A DNA stretch of 64,000 bases from Ruminiclostridium josui JCM 17888 (GCF_000526495.1 NZ_JAGE01000002.1:62001-126000); one strand, 5' to 3'; positions 41,388 to 51,266 are shown, counted from the first letter of the stretch. The notes: generated from the sequence alone by a model not told the origin. Numbers and translations: made by a program.

Positions 41388-42130
41388 AACGATAAGGGCC
41401 TCCATTCCCGGAAGTAATTCCGAAATTTAGGACCGATATCACATTCGACGCCACTGCGGAGGGTAATTATTGTATACTTTGAATTTATATGTTCAATCTT
41501 TTCAGTATTTATAATAATTGACTTATGACATTGCTGAAATCTTTCATCCCCGATACGATCTTTGAGTTCAGCAAGACCTTCGGATGTAAAATATGTATCT
41601 TTTACTGACGTAGCATCCTTATCTATATGTATACAGGTTTTATTACCTATACGGTCAATGAAATCAATATCATTTAGTGCTATAAAGCTTTTGCCATAAT
41701 CTTCTCTATCACCAGTGTTACATTCTATACATATTACAGACCTTTTATATTTAAGCATTTCTTTGTTTAGATTTACTAAGGTAATTTCTAAGAAAGTCCA
41801 ATTTGGTTTTTCGATAAACCAGTGAGCTTTAACTTCGTACGCTAATTGACTATAATTCAAACAGCCAGAAAAAAATATAATTTCTATATCCCGGTTATTT
41901 TCACGGATCTGTTTAGCTATATGCATACCATTTATATTGTCTTTGAGATTAATATCAATTATAGCAACATTGACTTTATTGTTTTGTACTACTTCTACAA
42001 ATTTTCTATAGTCCCTTGTCGCTATTACTATTTCTCCATCGATTTTATGCTTTTTAAACAGATTTGTTATTCTTGTCTCATGCTCTACAAGTATATTCGC
42101 ATCATCGTCTAAAATTGCTAAATATAACAT
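41381..42130 (-). CDS. agrA: AgrA-like LytTR response regulator
   Basis: Start ATG at 42130, after GGGAGG; the open frame extends to 42148. The product has 249 residues. The receiver domain (about 1-125) has the acidic pocket LDDDA and phospho-acceptor Asp in VAIIDINLKDN. The LytTR DNA-binding domain (about 150-245) has IDFIDRIGNKTCIHI, FTSEGLAELKDRIGDERF and QQCHKSIIINTEKI, with a complete conserved core. It is first in the operon, ahead of the kinase. It would bind paired repeats and drive agr targets. Confidence 0.85.
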   Translation of the reverse strand: MLYLAILDDDANILVEHETRITNLFKKHKIDGEIVIATRDYRKFVEVVQNNKVNVAIIDINLKDNINGMHIAKQIRENNRDIEIIFFSGCLNYSQLAYEVKAHWFIEKPNWTFLEITLVNLNKEMLKYKRSVICIECNTGDREDYGKSFIALNDIDFIDRIGNKTCIHIDKDATSVKDTYFTSEGLAELKDRIGDERFQQCHKSIIINTEKIEHINSKYTIITLRSGVECDIGPKFRNYFREWRPLSLC

Positions 42131-42168
42131 AATATAACTACCTCCCATTAACTATATATTATATTAGC

Positions 42169-42189
42169 CGTATTTGATTAACAAATACG
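42169..42189. promoter_or_regulatory. Inverted repeat CGTATTTG-N5-CAAATACG before the agrA-like gene
   Basis: A perfect 8-bp inverted repeat about 40 bases upstream of the regulator start, next to a TATAAT on the minus strand. A likely operator, possibly autoregulatory. Confidence 0.6.
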
Positions 42190-42311
42190 ATTCCTAGCAA
42201 TCCTGACCGATTATTACAAATTATTACTATATTGCTCAAAATATCTATAATAAACATATTTTCGTTGCTTGAAAATGGTATTTTGTTGTTTTTTTATGGA
42301 AATGAAAATAA

Positions 42312-42407
42312 CATGGTATATAATATATACAAATAATACCATGAAAGGAGGATTAATACTTTAATTAGATTTTTCGTTATATTAAGTTCTGGGAGGCACT
42401 TAATATA
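42312..42407 (+). promoter_or_regulatory. Structured leader region with a loop-exposed GGGAGG
   Basis: CATGGTAT/ATACCATG (42312-42319, 42336-42343) is followed by AAAGGAGG, then a perfect 10-bp hairpin TATATTAAGT-TCTGGGAGGC-ACTTAATATA (42378-42407). The downstream ATG at 42423 could code 26 residues (MVELYHIMPEYNDNYMPIYI, LILLKK), but its ribosome site is too far away. The 42131-42661 stretch holds no other gene candidate. Role unknown. Confidence 0.4.
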
Positions 42408-42661
42408 GTAGTATTTTTAATATGGTTGAATTATATCACATAATGCCTGAATATAATGACAATTATATGCCAATTTACATACTTATACTATTGAAAAAGT
42501 AAAAAAGAGATTTTCATTGTTCAAATCAGTATTTTCAATGCCGTGGTAATAGCTAAACAAATTAGACGATAAAGGCAATTTGTAATTCAAGTATGATTGA
42601 GCCATATATATTTTGTAAGAAGGAGTGATATTAAATTATAATGTCTGCAGGAGGTAAAATT

Positions 42662-42883
42662 ATGGATGGTCCTGATATACAATGTATATTAGAAAAATGC
42701 GAATTAAGAATCAATATGTGTTCTGAATATAAGGTGTTAGAAAAACAGATTGTCAGAGCAGAAACGGAAATTAAAAAACAATTAGATAATGAATTTTTGA
42801 TTTTATTTAATAAGTTTAATGAAATGGTAAATCGGCAGGAGCTGATTTACATTGACAATTTAATTCAATGTATGAAAAAGTAA
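42662..42883 (+). CDS. Small acidic helical protein, unknown function
   Basis: Start ATG at 42662, seven bases after AGGAGG; an earlier ATG at 42641 also has a GGAG further upstream. The product has 73 residues, MDGPDIQCILEKCELRINMC, helical and charged, with three Cys in the N-terminal half. No family recognised. It has its own terminator. Confidence 0.55.
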   Translation: MDGPDIQCILEKCELRINMCSEYKVLEKQIVRAETEIKKQLDNEFLILFNKFNEMVNRQELIYIDNLIQCMKK

Positions 42884-42903
42884 GCCGAAAGGCTTATTTT
42901 TTT
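42882..42903 (+). terminator. Terminator AAGCC-GAAA-GGCTT plus T run
   Basis: A 5-bp stem with tetraloop GAAA, followed by ATTTTTTT. It begins at the stop codon of the small gene. Confidence 0.8.
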
Positions 42904-42947
42904 ATGAAAATAAACATTTATAAGTTATTTATAAGTTTTATTTAAAA

Positions 42948-42984
42948 AAATAAGCAGCCTTCAATTTCTGAAAGCCGCTTATTT
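42948..42984 (-). terminator. Terminator of the tRNA-Pro gene
   Basis: AAATAAGC-x-GC-x-TTC pairs with GAA-x-GC-x-GCTTATTT; seven Ts follow on the minus strand. Confidence 0.75.
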
Positions 42985-42988
42985 ACTA

Positions 42989-43066
42989 TGGTCGGAATGA
43001 CGTGACTTGAACACGCGACCTCTTGCACCCCAAGCAAGCACTCTAGCCAAACTGAGCTACATCCCG
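42989..43066 (-). tRNA. tRNA-Pro (anticodon GGG)
   Basis: A complete cloverleaf: acceptor CGGGATG/CATTCCG with encoded CCA, D arm GCTCAGTTTGGCTAGAGTGC, anticodon stem CTTGC/GCAAG with loop TTGGGGT (anticodon GGG) and a T arm with GTTCAAGTC. It has its own promoter upstream and terminator downstream. tRNA 3' ends are common targets for integrases, but no duplicate of its 3' part was found in this window. Confidence 0.9.
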
Positions 43067-43080
43067 ATAACGCGAAACTA

Positions 43081-43109
43081 ATTATAGCACACTAAAATTA
43101 GAATGTAAA
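43081..43109 (-). promoter_or_regulatory. Promoter of tRNA-Pro
   Basis: On the minus strand TTTACA, 17-bp spacer, TATAAT, about 15 bases before the tRNA 5' end. Confidence 0.8.
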
Positions 43110-43137
43110 GACTAAACAATACATTTCAGGATTACTT

Positions 43138-44809
43138 GTTAAATGAAAAAGTAAATTCCACTTTTAAAAAGTTAGAGTAGAATTTAGTCTTACGTAAATT
43201 CCACTACTTCATGTATAATTAATTTTGGTTTCCCAATCCGCAGTGAAAGGAGTTAATTATGTCTAATTTAATACCAGGAAACCAAAAACATCTCACCCTT
43301 GATAATAGGATTTTTATTGAAAAATCTCTGGACAATAATATGCCATTTAAAGAAATTGCAAAATATTTATGCAAAGACCCTACTACTATTTCAAAGGAGG
43401 TCAAGAAGCACCGTGCTCTTACTCCTAGAAATAATTTTGTATCCCATAATCATTGTGTTCATCGTGGTAAATGTGGCCTTACAAATGTCTGCAAACGTAC
43501 TGTTGCTTGTAAGAAGCAATGCAGAACATGTAATGCTTGTAATACCCATTGTGACCAGTTTAAAAATGAAATATGCAGTAAAGTATTAAAGGCTCCTTTT
43601 GTTTGTAACGGTTGTTCTAAAAAAGCTGGATGCAGGCTTGATAAATATTTCTACAAAGCAACTCAGGCTAATCGTCAATATAAGACTATCCTTGTTGAAT
43701 CTAGAAATGGAATCAATATATCTGAAGATTCACTTAATCAGATGGATGCAATTGTCACACCTTTAATTTTGCAGGGGCAGACTCCGTACCAAATACTTAA
43801 AAATCATCCCGAAATAAAATGTTCTGAAAAAACAATTTATAATTATATTGCATCTGGTGTGTTATCTGTGAAAAACATTGATCTCCCCAGAAAAGTAAAG
43901 TATAAACCTCGCAAACAAGACAGACCAAAAGCCAAAGATACAGGGATTTTTGAAGGACGAACTTATAATGATTTCATGAAATATATGGAAGCCCATCCAG
44001 AGACGAATGTTGTTGAAATGGATACAGTAGTCGGTTGTGAGGGTAGCCGAAAAGTACTACTTACATTATTCTTTCGCAGCTGCAAATTGATGTTAATTTA
44101 TCTATTGCCAGATAAGACAGCAACTTCTGTTAAAAAAACATTTGACCATCTGGAAGAAAAAATGTCTCCTATCGGCTTCTACAACACATTTCCAGTTATT
44201 TTAACAGACAGAGGTACGGAATTTTCAAACCCAGAAGGACTGGAATGTGGGATTGATAATACCATACGCACATCCATATTTTTTTGTGATCCTATGGCTT
44301 CGTGGCAAAAACCAGGTATAGAAAAGAACCACGAATATATACGTTCTGTTCTTCCCAAAGGCTCATCCTTTGATAAACTGACGCAATGGGATGTAACAAG
44401 ACTTGCAAATCATATTAACAGTACAGCAAGAGCCAGTCTAAATGGTAGAACCCCATTAGAACTGGCTCAATTGCTACTGGAAAAACATGCATTAAATGCA
44501 TTCGGACTAAAAGAGATATCCTGCGACGATATCATCCTAAAACCAAAACTGCTGAAATAGAAACACAAACCAAGAGTTAAAACTGCGGATAGAAACCTCA
44601 ATATCAACTCTATTCCGAGTGGAATTTAGTTTTACAAAAAATCCTCCAGTCGGCTGTTTGCCATGCAATTTTTTCTTCAGAGCAATTTTCTGTATGCTTA
44701 TTATACTATATTTCAGGCACAAAGAATATAGTTCAAAGACTTGATTTAGTGGAATTTACTCTTCATTGTGGAATTAAAATTTACAGTGGAATTTAACTTT
44801 TCAATTAAC
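43138..44809 (+). mobile_element. Intact IS30-family element (copy 1)
   Basis: Bounded by imperfect 24-bp terminal repeats: left GTTAAATGAAAAAGTAAATTCCAC, right its near complement ending AACTTTTCAATTAAC. Several internal GTGGAATTTA/TAAATTCCAC copies lie near both ends and could be transposase-binding sites. It holds one full transposase gene and is immediately followed, with no spacer, by a 5'-truncated second copy. Confidence 0.85.
43259..44560 (+). CDS. IS30-family transposase (intact)
   Basis: A 433-residue protein with AAAGGAG upstream. N-terminal HTH (LDNRIFIEKSLDNNMPFKEI; KDPTTISKEVKKH), a Cys-rich zinc-like region (about 65-125 with repeated CxxC) and a DDE catalytic domain: D in NVVEMDTVVG, D in ILTDRGTEF, E in GIEKNHEYIRS. 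This is the IS30 family layout. It would catalyse cut-and-paste or dimer-based transposition of the surrounding element. Confidence 0.9.
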   Translation: MSNLIPGNQKHLTLDNRIFIEKSLDNNMPFKEIAKYLCKDPTTISKEVKKHRALTPRNNFVSHNHCVHRGKCGLTNVCKRTVACKKQCRTCNACNTHCDQFKNEICSKVLKAPFVCNGCSKKAGCRLDKYFYKATQANRQYKTILVESRNGINISEDSLNQMDAIVTPLILQGQTPYQILKNHPEIKCSEKTIYNYIASGVLSVKNIDLPRKVKYKPRKQDRPKAKDTGIFEGRTYNDFMKYMEAHPETNVVEMDTVVGCEGSRKVLLTLFFRSCKLMLIYLLPDKTATSVKKTFDHLEEKMSPIGFYNTFPVILTDRGTEFSNPEGLECGIDNTIRTSIFFCDPMASWQKPGIEKNHEYIRSVLPKGSSFDKLTQWDVTRLANHINSTARASLNGRTPLELAQLLLEKHALNAFGLKEISCDDIILKPKLLK

Positions 44810-44810
44810 G

Positions 44811-46105
44811 AATTTAATACCAGGAAACCAAAAACATCTTACCCTAGATAATAGGATTTTTATTGAAAAATCTCTGGACAATAATATGCCATTTAAAGAA
44901 ATTGCAAAATATTTATGCAAGGATCCTACTACTATTTCAAAGGAGGTCAAGAAGCACCGTGCTCTTACTCCTAGAAATAATTTTGTATCCCATAATCATT
45001 GTGTTCATCGTGGTAAATGTGGCCTTACAAATGTCTTCAAACGTACTGTTGCTTGTAAGAAGCAATGCAGAACATGTAATGCTTGTAATACCCATTGTGA
45101 CCAGTTTAAAAATGAAATATGCAGTAAAGTATTAAAGGCTCCTTTTGTTTGTAACGGTTGTTCTAAAAAAGCTGGATGCAGGCTTGATAAATATTTCTAC
45201 AAAGCAACTCAGGCTAATCGTCAATATAAGACTATCCTTGTTGAATCTAGAAATGGAATCAATATATCTGAAGATTCACTTAATCAGATGGATGCAATTG
45301 TCACACCTTTAATTTTGCAGGGGCAGACTCCGTACCAAATACTTAAAAATCATCCCGAAATAAAATGTTCTGAAAAAACAATTTATAATTATATTGCATC
45401 TGGTGTGTTATCTGTGAAAAACATTGATCTCCCCAGAAAAGTAAAGTATAAGCCTTGCAAACAAGACAGACCAAAAGCCAAAGATACAGGGATTTTTGAA
45501 GGACGAACTTATAATGATTTCATGAAATATATGGAAGCCCATCCAGAGACGAATGTTGTTGAAATGGATACAGTAGTCGGTTGTGAGGGTAGCCAAAAAG
45601 TACTACTTACATTATTCTTTCGCAGCTGCAAATTGATGTTAATTTATCTATTGCCAGATAAGACAGCAACTTCTGTTAAAAAACATTTGACCATCTGGAA
45701 GAAAAAATGTCTCCTATCGGCTTCTACAACACATTTCCAGTTATTTTAACAGACAGAGGTACGGAATTTTCAAACCCAGAAGGACTGGAATGTGGGATTG
45801 ATAATACCATACGCACATCCATATTTTTTTGTGATCCTATGGCTTCGTGGCAAAAACCAGGTATAGAAAAGAACCACGAATATATACGTTCTGTTCTTCC
45901 CAAAGGCTCATCCTTTGATAAACTAACGCAATGGGATGTAACAAGACTTGCAAATCATATTAACAGTACAGCAAGAGCCAGTCTAAATGGTAGAACCCCA
46001 TTAGAACTGGCTCAATTGCTACTGGAAAAACATGCATTAAATGCATTCGGACTAAGAGAGATATCCTGCGACGATATCATCCTAAAACCAAAACTGCTGA
46101 AATAG
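44811..46105 (+). pseudogene. IS30 transposase copy 2: start lost and frameshifted
   Basis: Almost identical to copy 1, but it begins at codon 3, directly after the right end of copy 1, and lacks the ATG and left repeat. The first usable ATG (44886) is internal. At about 45681 one A is missing from a run (six instead of seven), shifting the frame and splitting the DDE domain. The C-terminal part resumes at 45707-46105. Not functional. Confidence 0.9.
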
Positions 46106-46354
46106 AAACACAAACCAAGAGTTAAAACTGCGGATAGAAACCTCAATATCAACTCTATTCCGAGTGGAATTTAGTTTTACAAAAAATCCTCCAGTCGGCT
46201 GTTTGCCATGCAATTTTTTCTTCAGAGCAATTTTCTGTATGCTTATTATACTATATTTCAGGCACAAAGAATATAGTTCAAAGACTTGATTTAGTGGAAT
46301 TTACTCTTCATTGTGGAATTAAAATTTACAGTGGAATTTAACTTTTCAATTAAC
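44811..46354 (+). mobile_element. 5'-truncated IS30-family element (copy 2)
   Basis: Right end intact and identical to copy 1, including internal GTGGAATTTA repeats; left end missing. Abutted by copy 3 with no spacer, again at the start of the transposase reading frame. Confidence 0.85.
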
Positions 46355-47253
46355 GCAAAATTAATAAAAGGTAACCAACGACATTTGTCCCTTGATGATC
46401 GAATTTACATTGAAAAAGCTTTGGAAAAATCTATTGCATTTAAAGACATTGCTTTATTTCTTTCCAAAGACCCTACAACAATTTCCAAGGAGGTTAAAAA
46501 ACATCGTGTAGTAAAAACTAGAAATACGATATATATTCCTAATAATTGTATGTCAAGACAGGGATGTACTCTTACCGATATCTGTATTCCTTGTACTTCC
46601 CACAAATTCCATAGCAGATGTGCTAGCTGCTCTAACTGTAATAAATATTGTCCCAAATACGTACCTAATAACTGTTCTAAGCTTCTACGTGCACCCTTTG
46701 TTTGTAATGGATGTGATAAAAAGAATATTTGTCGAATGGACAAATACTATTATAGGGCCACTACTGCCCATAGTAAGTATAGAACAATTCTTTCCACATC
46801 CCGGGAAGGTATTAATTTAAGCGAAGACTCTCTCTCAGAACTTGATTCTTTAGTATCTCCACTCATTAAACAAGGACAACCTATCTCACACATTTTTCTA
46901 AGCAACTCGGATGTTATACCCTGTGGTAGAAGAACTCTTTATAATTACATTAATAACAATATCCTTACCGTCAGAAATATAGATTTACCTAGGAAAGTTA
47001 AATATAAGCCGAGGAAACGACATACTAACATAACCAAAGATCACAGCTGGAGAGAGGGTAGAAAATACTCTGATTTTCTTTCATTCTTGGGTGAACATCC
47101 TGATACCTCTGTTGTAGAAATGGACACTGTTGAGGGTACTAAAGGCGGGAAAGTTCTATTGACCATGCTTTTCCGAAATTCAAGATTCATGACCTTAATC
47201 CAGTTTGATGGACACAAGGAATCCCTATATAATAAAAACATGGAGGGATTCAA

Positions 47254-47547
47254 ATGGCTGAGAGAAAAAAGTTTGATAAAGCATTCAAGGAACAGACCGT
47301 TGAAAAAATATTGGCAGGTGAAACAACAGCAAGCTTAATGGCAAAAGAAATTGGAGTGCACTACTCAACAGTAAGAGACTGGTTAATCGCTTATGAAAAG
47401 GATGGTTCAAGTGCCTTTCCAGGCAGTGGTAACCTTAAGCCTGACGATGATGAAATAAGAAAATTACGCAGGGAATTAGCTAACCTTAAAGAGGAAAATG
47501 AAATATTAAAAAAAGCCGCGGCCTATTTTGCGAAAAATCAGAAATAA
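47254..47547 (+). CDS. IS3-family OrfA
   Basis: A 97-residue protein after ATGGAGGG. HTH (KEIGVHYSTVRDWLIAYEKD) and a leucine-zipper-like coiled coil (KLRRELANLKEENEILKKAA). Near its end TTA-AAA-AAA-G (A7 at 47508-47514) is a -1 slippery site; the -1 frame stays open into orfB, so an OrfAB fusion transposase is expected. Confidence 0.9.
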   Translation: MAERKKFDKAFKEQTVEKILAGETTASLMAKEIGVHYSTVRDWLIAYEKDGSSAFPGSGNLKPDDDEIRKLRRELANLKEENEILKKAAAYFAKNQK

Positions 47548-47597
47548 ACAAGTTTAATTTTATCTATAAACACCGCTTCATATTTCGGATTGCAAAG

Positions 47598-48398
47598 ATG
47601 TGTCAGGCCCTTCAAGTATCAAGAAGCGGTTATTATGCATATTTTTCACGTAGCGAAAGTAATCGGAGCAAGTCAAATAGAGAGCTCCTTGAAACTATTA
47701 AAGAAATCCATAAAAAGAGTCATGGAATTTATGGTGCTCCTCAGATAACAAAGAATCTTCCGGAAAATCAGAAAGCCAGTAAAGGCCGTGTTGCAAGGTT
47801 AATGAAGGCAAACGGTATACGTTCCAAAGTGTCAAAGAAATATAAAGCGACTACGTACTCAAATCATAGTCTTCCTGTGGCAGATAACATTCTTAATAGA
47901 GAATTTACTGCCAGTAGACCTAACCAGAAGTGGGTATCAGATATTACGTATATTCCTACAAAAGAAGGTTGGCTTTATCTTGCTGGTGTAATGGACCTCT
48001 ATGGACGTAGGCTTGTAGGATGGGCTATGGCGAACCATATGAGAACGGAGTTGGTATCTGCTGCTCTGAATCAAGCAATTGGAAGAACCGGTGCTAAAGA
48101 AGGATTAATAATTCATTCTGACCGGGGAATTCAATACGCCAGTAATGACTATCAAAATCTGCTAAAAAGATATGGATTTGTATGCAGTATGAGCAGAAAG
48201 GGCAATTGTTATGATAATGCCCCTATGGAATCTTTTTGGGGCAAACTTAAAATGGAATGGCTAAATGATTATAATTTTGAGACCAGAGCTGAGGCTAAAA
48301 AGGCTGTTTTTGAATACATAGAACTGTTTTATAACCGTAAAAGGACTCATTCAGCAAATGGATATATTCCCCCATTCGTGCTGAAGGAAATATCATAG
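47598..48398 (+). CDS. IS3-family OrfB (integrase-core transposase)
   Basis: A 266-residue protein with the rve core: HGIYGAPQITK (helper region), D in KWVSDITYIPT, D in LIIHSDRGIQYAS and E in NAPMESFWGKLK (DD35E). It is normally made as a fusion with OrfA by -1 frameshifting, because the frame is open back to the A7 run. Confidence 0.9.
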   Translation: MCQALQVSRSGYYAYFSRSESNRSKSNRELLETIKEIHKKSHGIYGAPQITKNLPENQKASKGRVARLMKANGIRSKVSKKYKATTYSNHSLPVADNILNREFTASRPNQKWVSDITYIPTKEGWLYLAGVMDLYGRRLVGWAMANHMRTELVSAALNQAIGRTGAKEGLIIHSDRGIQYASNDYQNLLKRYGFVCSMSRKGNCYDNAPMESFWGKLKMEWLNDYNFETRAEAKKAVFEYIELFYNRKRTHSANGYIPPFVLKEIS

Positions 48399-49115
48399 AT
48401 ATTGTAAGAATTAATGAGATAAATAGTGATTCTTGCTGTCTATTTTATTGAGGCAAGGTCATCATGCTTGCTTTTTTACTCCCCTCTAAAACACAGGAAG
48501 CTGTTCTTGATATCCTTAACCGTTTAGAGGAAGCCATAAGTACTAAGGGATTTCAAAAGACCTTTCCAGTTTTTATGACCGATAATGGTCCTGAATTTAC
48601 TAATCCTATCCTTCTTGAAACAGGTTTAAAATTCTTTACTAGGACAAGAATTTTCTACTGTGACCCAAATGCCTCTTATCAGAAAGGGGCACTTGAAAAG
48701 AACCATGAATTTATACGGTATATTGTTCCGAAAGGACACACTTTTGATAACTTTACTCAAGATGATATAACTTTCATGATTAATCATATCAACAGTACAG
48801 CTAGAGCTAGCTTAAATGGCCGAACCCCATTTGAGCTAGCCTCTCTGCTGCTTGATAAATGTGTGTTTGAGGTATTAGGGCTTCAAGAAATCAAAGCAAA
48901 CGAAGTCATACTCAAACCTTATCTGTTAAAGAAATAATTAAAATTCTAATGTAAAATGCAGGCAAGCAAAACATAACATTTAGTCTCAATGACAAGTGGA
49001 ATTTAGTCTTTCAACACATGATCCAGTTGTCTAATTAGCCTGCGATTTTTTACTTACTTAACAGTATTATTCTCCCTAACATAGAATAATTATATAACAT
49101 TATTGAACAAAACAA

Positions 49116-49154
49116 AATGCACAAGCCTCTAAAAATGGAGTTTTCTTGTGCATT
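49116..49154. repeat. 10-bp hairpin inside the IS30 copy 3 right end
   Basis: AATGCACAAG and CTTGTGCATT around a 19-base loop. The 48938-49355 stretch otherwise holds only the IS end and AT-rich DNA. Confidence 0.6.
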
Positions 49155-49355
49155 TACATCTAGATTTTTTTGGAATTTACTTTTTCACTTAACGATTTTA
49201 TTATTTTTAAATATCTTAAAACCCCAAAATCAAAAGCTGAAAAATAAAACCAACAAGATAAACAAAAAAACTATAATTCACAAATATGTAAATAGTTGTA
49301 ATTACTAATAACTGCTTATATAATTAATACAAATGAACTTTATTAGTTTCGAAAT

Positions 49356-49727
49356 ATGTTAAAAGCTTGGGGGAAGAAAATATTGAAAAAGAAGTTTTTA
49401 GTTATTGTAATTATTGCGTTGTTATCGTATTTAATCTATTGGTCATTTTTTGATATGGGTAGATTGCCCAAGGATAGACTAATATCCGAAGTAGAGTCAC
49501 CTTCTGGGGAGTACAGTATAAAGGTATACATATCAGAATCATCCCTTTCTGCACCAGCTGTTTTAGGTGAATTGAATTATAAAAAAATAAAAAAGAAACC
49601 AAAGAATATTTACTGGGATTATAAGAAAGAAACCGCTGATATTAAATGGATTGATAATGTTACTGTTATAATAAATGGTCATAAGCTAAATATACTTCAT
49701 GATACTTATGATTGGAGAAATAAGTAG
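49356..49727 (+). CDS. DUF5412-type membrane-anchored protein
   Basis: A 123-residue protein. N-terminal membrane anchor (FLVIVIIALLSYLIYWSFFD), then RLPKDRLISEVESPSGEYSI and KKPKNIYWDYKKETADIKWI, NVTVIINGHKLNI, the conserved pattern of DUF5412 proteins. Function unknown. The ATG has no strong ribosome site; a TTG at 49384 after GGGGGAAG may be the true start. The IS256 element is inserted just after its terminator. Confidence 0.7.
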   Translation: MLKAWGKKILKKKFLVIVIIALLSYLIYWSFFDMGRLPKDRLISEVESPSGEYSIKVYISESSLSAPAVLGELNYKKIKKKPKNIYWDYKKETADIKWIDNVTVIINGHKLNILHDTYDWRNK

Positions 49728-49750
49728 TTCAAATGATTATTGTGGAAATA

Positions 49751-49786
49751 AAAAGAGATACCACTTAAATACATGATATCTCTTTT
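49751..49786. terminator. Bidirectional terminator
   Basis: AAAAGAGATA pairs with TATCTCTTTT around a 16-base loop. Its right arm overlaps the left copy of the IS256 target duplication. Confidence 0.7.
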
Positions 49787-49789
49787 AAT

Positions 49790-51246
49790 GAGTGTGTGAA
49801 ATAATCTCTGTAAATAGCTTTCTATGATAATTTTATTAGAGTTGTGAAGGCCAGATGCTGGCTTTCATAACTTGTCTACAATATAATAGTAAATTAATGG
49901 CATGTCAATAGCACCCTTCCAAAAGGGTGTTTTTGATTGTCCTGATTTTATTGCTGAAGCCTGCCCTCATACATGATGGACAACTCACCGTAGACTTTAC
50001 CCCAGTTACGGAGAGTCATAGTCCACTTCTTGGTTGCCTCAAAGGTTGCTAGATATAGGGCCTTTAAGAGGGCTGTGTCACTTGGAAATACGCTTCTTTG
50101 ACGATTCAGACGACGATATGTGCTGTTCAGGCTTTCTATAGCATTGGTTGTGTAGATTACCTTGCGAACATCCGTAGAAAACTTGAAAATCGGGCTTAGG
50201 ATATCCCAGTTCGTAGACCAACTCTTCATGGCGTTAGGATAACGGTCCTGCCACTTGTCCGTAATTTGCATCATACGCTCATATCCGGTCTCCTCTGTAG
50301 GGGCATGGTAGATTGTCTTCAGGTCATTAGCAAACTCCTTCTTATCTTTGTCTGCAACATATTTTAGTGTGTTTCTTACCTGATGGACTATGCAGCGTTG
50401 ATACTCTGTTTCCGGAAAAGCTACAGCAATGGATTCCTTGATGCCACTCAGGCCATCTGCACAAAGTATAAGAATATCCTTGACTCCACGGTTCTTCAGT
50501 TCATTTAGGACACTAAGCCAATATTTACTGCTTTCATTTTGGCCTATCTGAATGCTTAACACTTCCTTTTGGCCTTCTTCATTGATTCCAAGAATGATGT
50601 ATGCAGCCAGCTTCTTGATGACATTGTTGTCCCTAACAGAAAAGTGCACAGCATCTATGAATACAATTGGGTAAACGCTGGATAGTGGACGTTGTTGCCA
50701 TTCCTCAATTTCTGGAAGCAGTTTGTTTGTGATATCGGATACCATGCCTTCACTAACTTCAAATCCGTAGATTTCTTCGATCTGGTCAGAGATCTGGCGA
50801 GTTGTCAAACCTCTTGCATACATAGCAATGATCTTTTGGTCAATGCTTGAGATATCCTTTTGACGCTTCTTCACGATTTGTGGCTCAAAGGAACATTCTC
50901 GATCTTGTGGAACGTCAATTTCCATCTTACCATATGTACTTTGTATTGATTTGGATTTTTTTCCGTTCCTGTAATTGGTGTTATTGGAACGTTCGTATGG
51001 CTCATAGCCTAAATGCTGATCCATCTCGGCTTCCAACATGCTCTGAATGGTACCCCCTAACAAGTCTTTAAGTGCTTCCTGGATGTCTTCTGCAGTCTTG
51101 ATGTCATACTCTTGAAGTAGGGATGCAATAATGTTCTTTTTTCCTTCGCTCATCGAATTCTTTCTTCTTGCCATAAAAAATAGCCTCCTATGATAATATG
51201 ATTTTATCATAGAAAGCTGATTTTACAGACTTTTCTTCACAGGCTC
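49790..51246 (-). mobile_element. IS256-family element with 8-bp target duplication
   Basis: 1457 bp. Ends share GAG-N2-TGTGAA, TCTGTAAA and AGCTTTCTATGATAA. The octamer CTTTTAAT flanks both ends (49782-49789 and 51247-51254), as expected for IS256. Encodes one transposase. Confidence 0.9.
49948..51174 (-). CDS. IS256-family (mutator-type) transposase
   Basis: Start ATG at 51174, after AGGAGG; the open frame extends 12 codons up. The product has 408 residues. Domains: N-terminal LLGGTIQSMLEAEMDQHLGY with YRNGKKSKSI, then the DDE core with D in VFIDAVHFSV, D in LILCADGLSGIKE, the C/H pattern CIVHQVRNT, and E in NAIESLNSTYRRL. All catalytic residues are intact, so the element looks active. Confidence 0.95.
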   Translation of the reverse strand: MARRKNSMSEGKKNIIASLLQEYDIKTAEDIQEALKDLLGGTIQSMLEAEMDQHLGYEPYERSNNTNYRNGKKSKSIQSTYGKMEIDVPQDRECSFEPQIVKKRQKDISSIDQKIIAMYARGLTTRQISDQIEEIYGFEVSEGMVSDITNKLLPEIEEWQQRPLSSVYPIVFIDAVHFSVRDNNVIKKLAAYIILGINEEGQKEVLSIQIGQNESSKYWLSVLNELKNRGVKDILILCADGLSGIKESIAVAFPETEYQRCIVHQVRNTLKYVADKDKKEFANDLKTIYHAPTEETGYERMMQITDKWQDRYPNAMKSWSTNWDILSPIFKFSTDVRKVIYTTNAIESLNSTYRRLNRQRSVFPSDTALLKALYLATFEATKKWTMTLRNWGKVYGELSIMYEGRLQQ

Positions 51247-51266
51247 CTTTTAATTCTATTTATAGC

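Larger units (their letters stand above)
47190..48461 (+). mobile_element. IS3-family element with 3-bp target duplication
   Basis: Ends TGACCTT...AAGGTCA, 1272 bp. The triplet TCA is repeated on both sides (47187-47189 and 48462-48464). Contains orfA and orfB in the IS3 arrangement. Inserted within the copy 3 IS30 transposase. Confidence 0.9.
46367..48937 (+). pseudogene. IS30 transposase copy 3, interrupted by IS3
   Basis: The first part reads KGNQRHLSLDDRIYIEKALE and runs to RNSRFM at the insertion point. The second resumes at 48464 with LAFLLPSKTQEAVLDILNRL, through FMTDNGPEFTNP, to EVILKPYLLKK. Removing the IS3 element and one TCA restores RFM-LAFLL exactly. The ATG at 46313 lies in the right end of copy 2, so it is a chimaeric start. 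Inactive. Confidence 0.9.
46355..49193 (+). mobile_element. 5'-truncated, divergent IS30-family element (copy 3), split by an IS3 element
   Basis: The right end is TGGAATTTACTTTTTCACTTAAC at 49171-49193, matching the IS30 terminal repeat. The left end is missing as in copy 2. An IS3-family element occupies 47190-48461. Sequence identity to copies 1 and 2 is clearly lower, so it is a different IS30-type element. Confidence 0.8.

Noticed and set aside
42989-43066. tRNA-Pro as the prophage attachment site
   Set aside because: No repeat of its 3' end was found within the window; the partner could lie outside, so it is left open.
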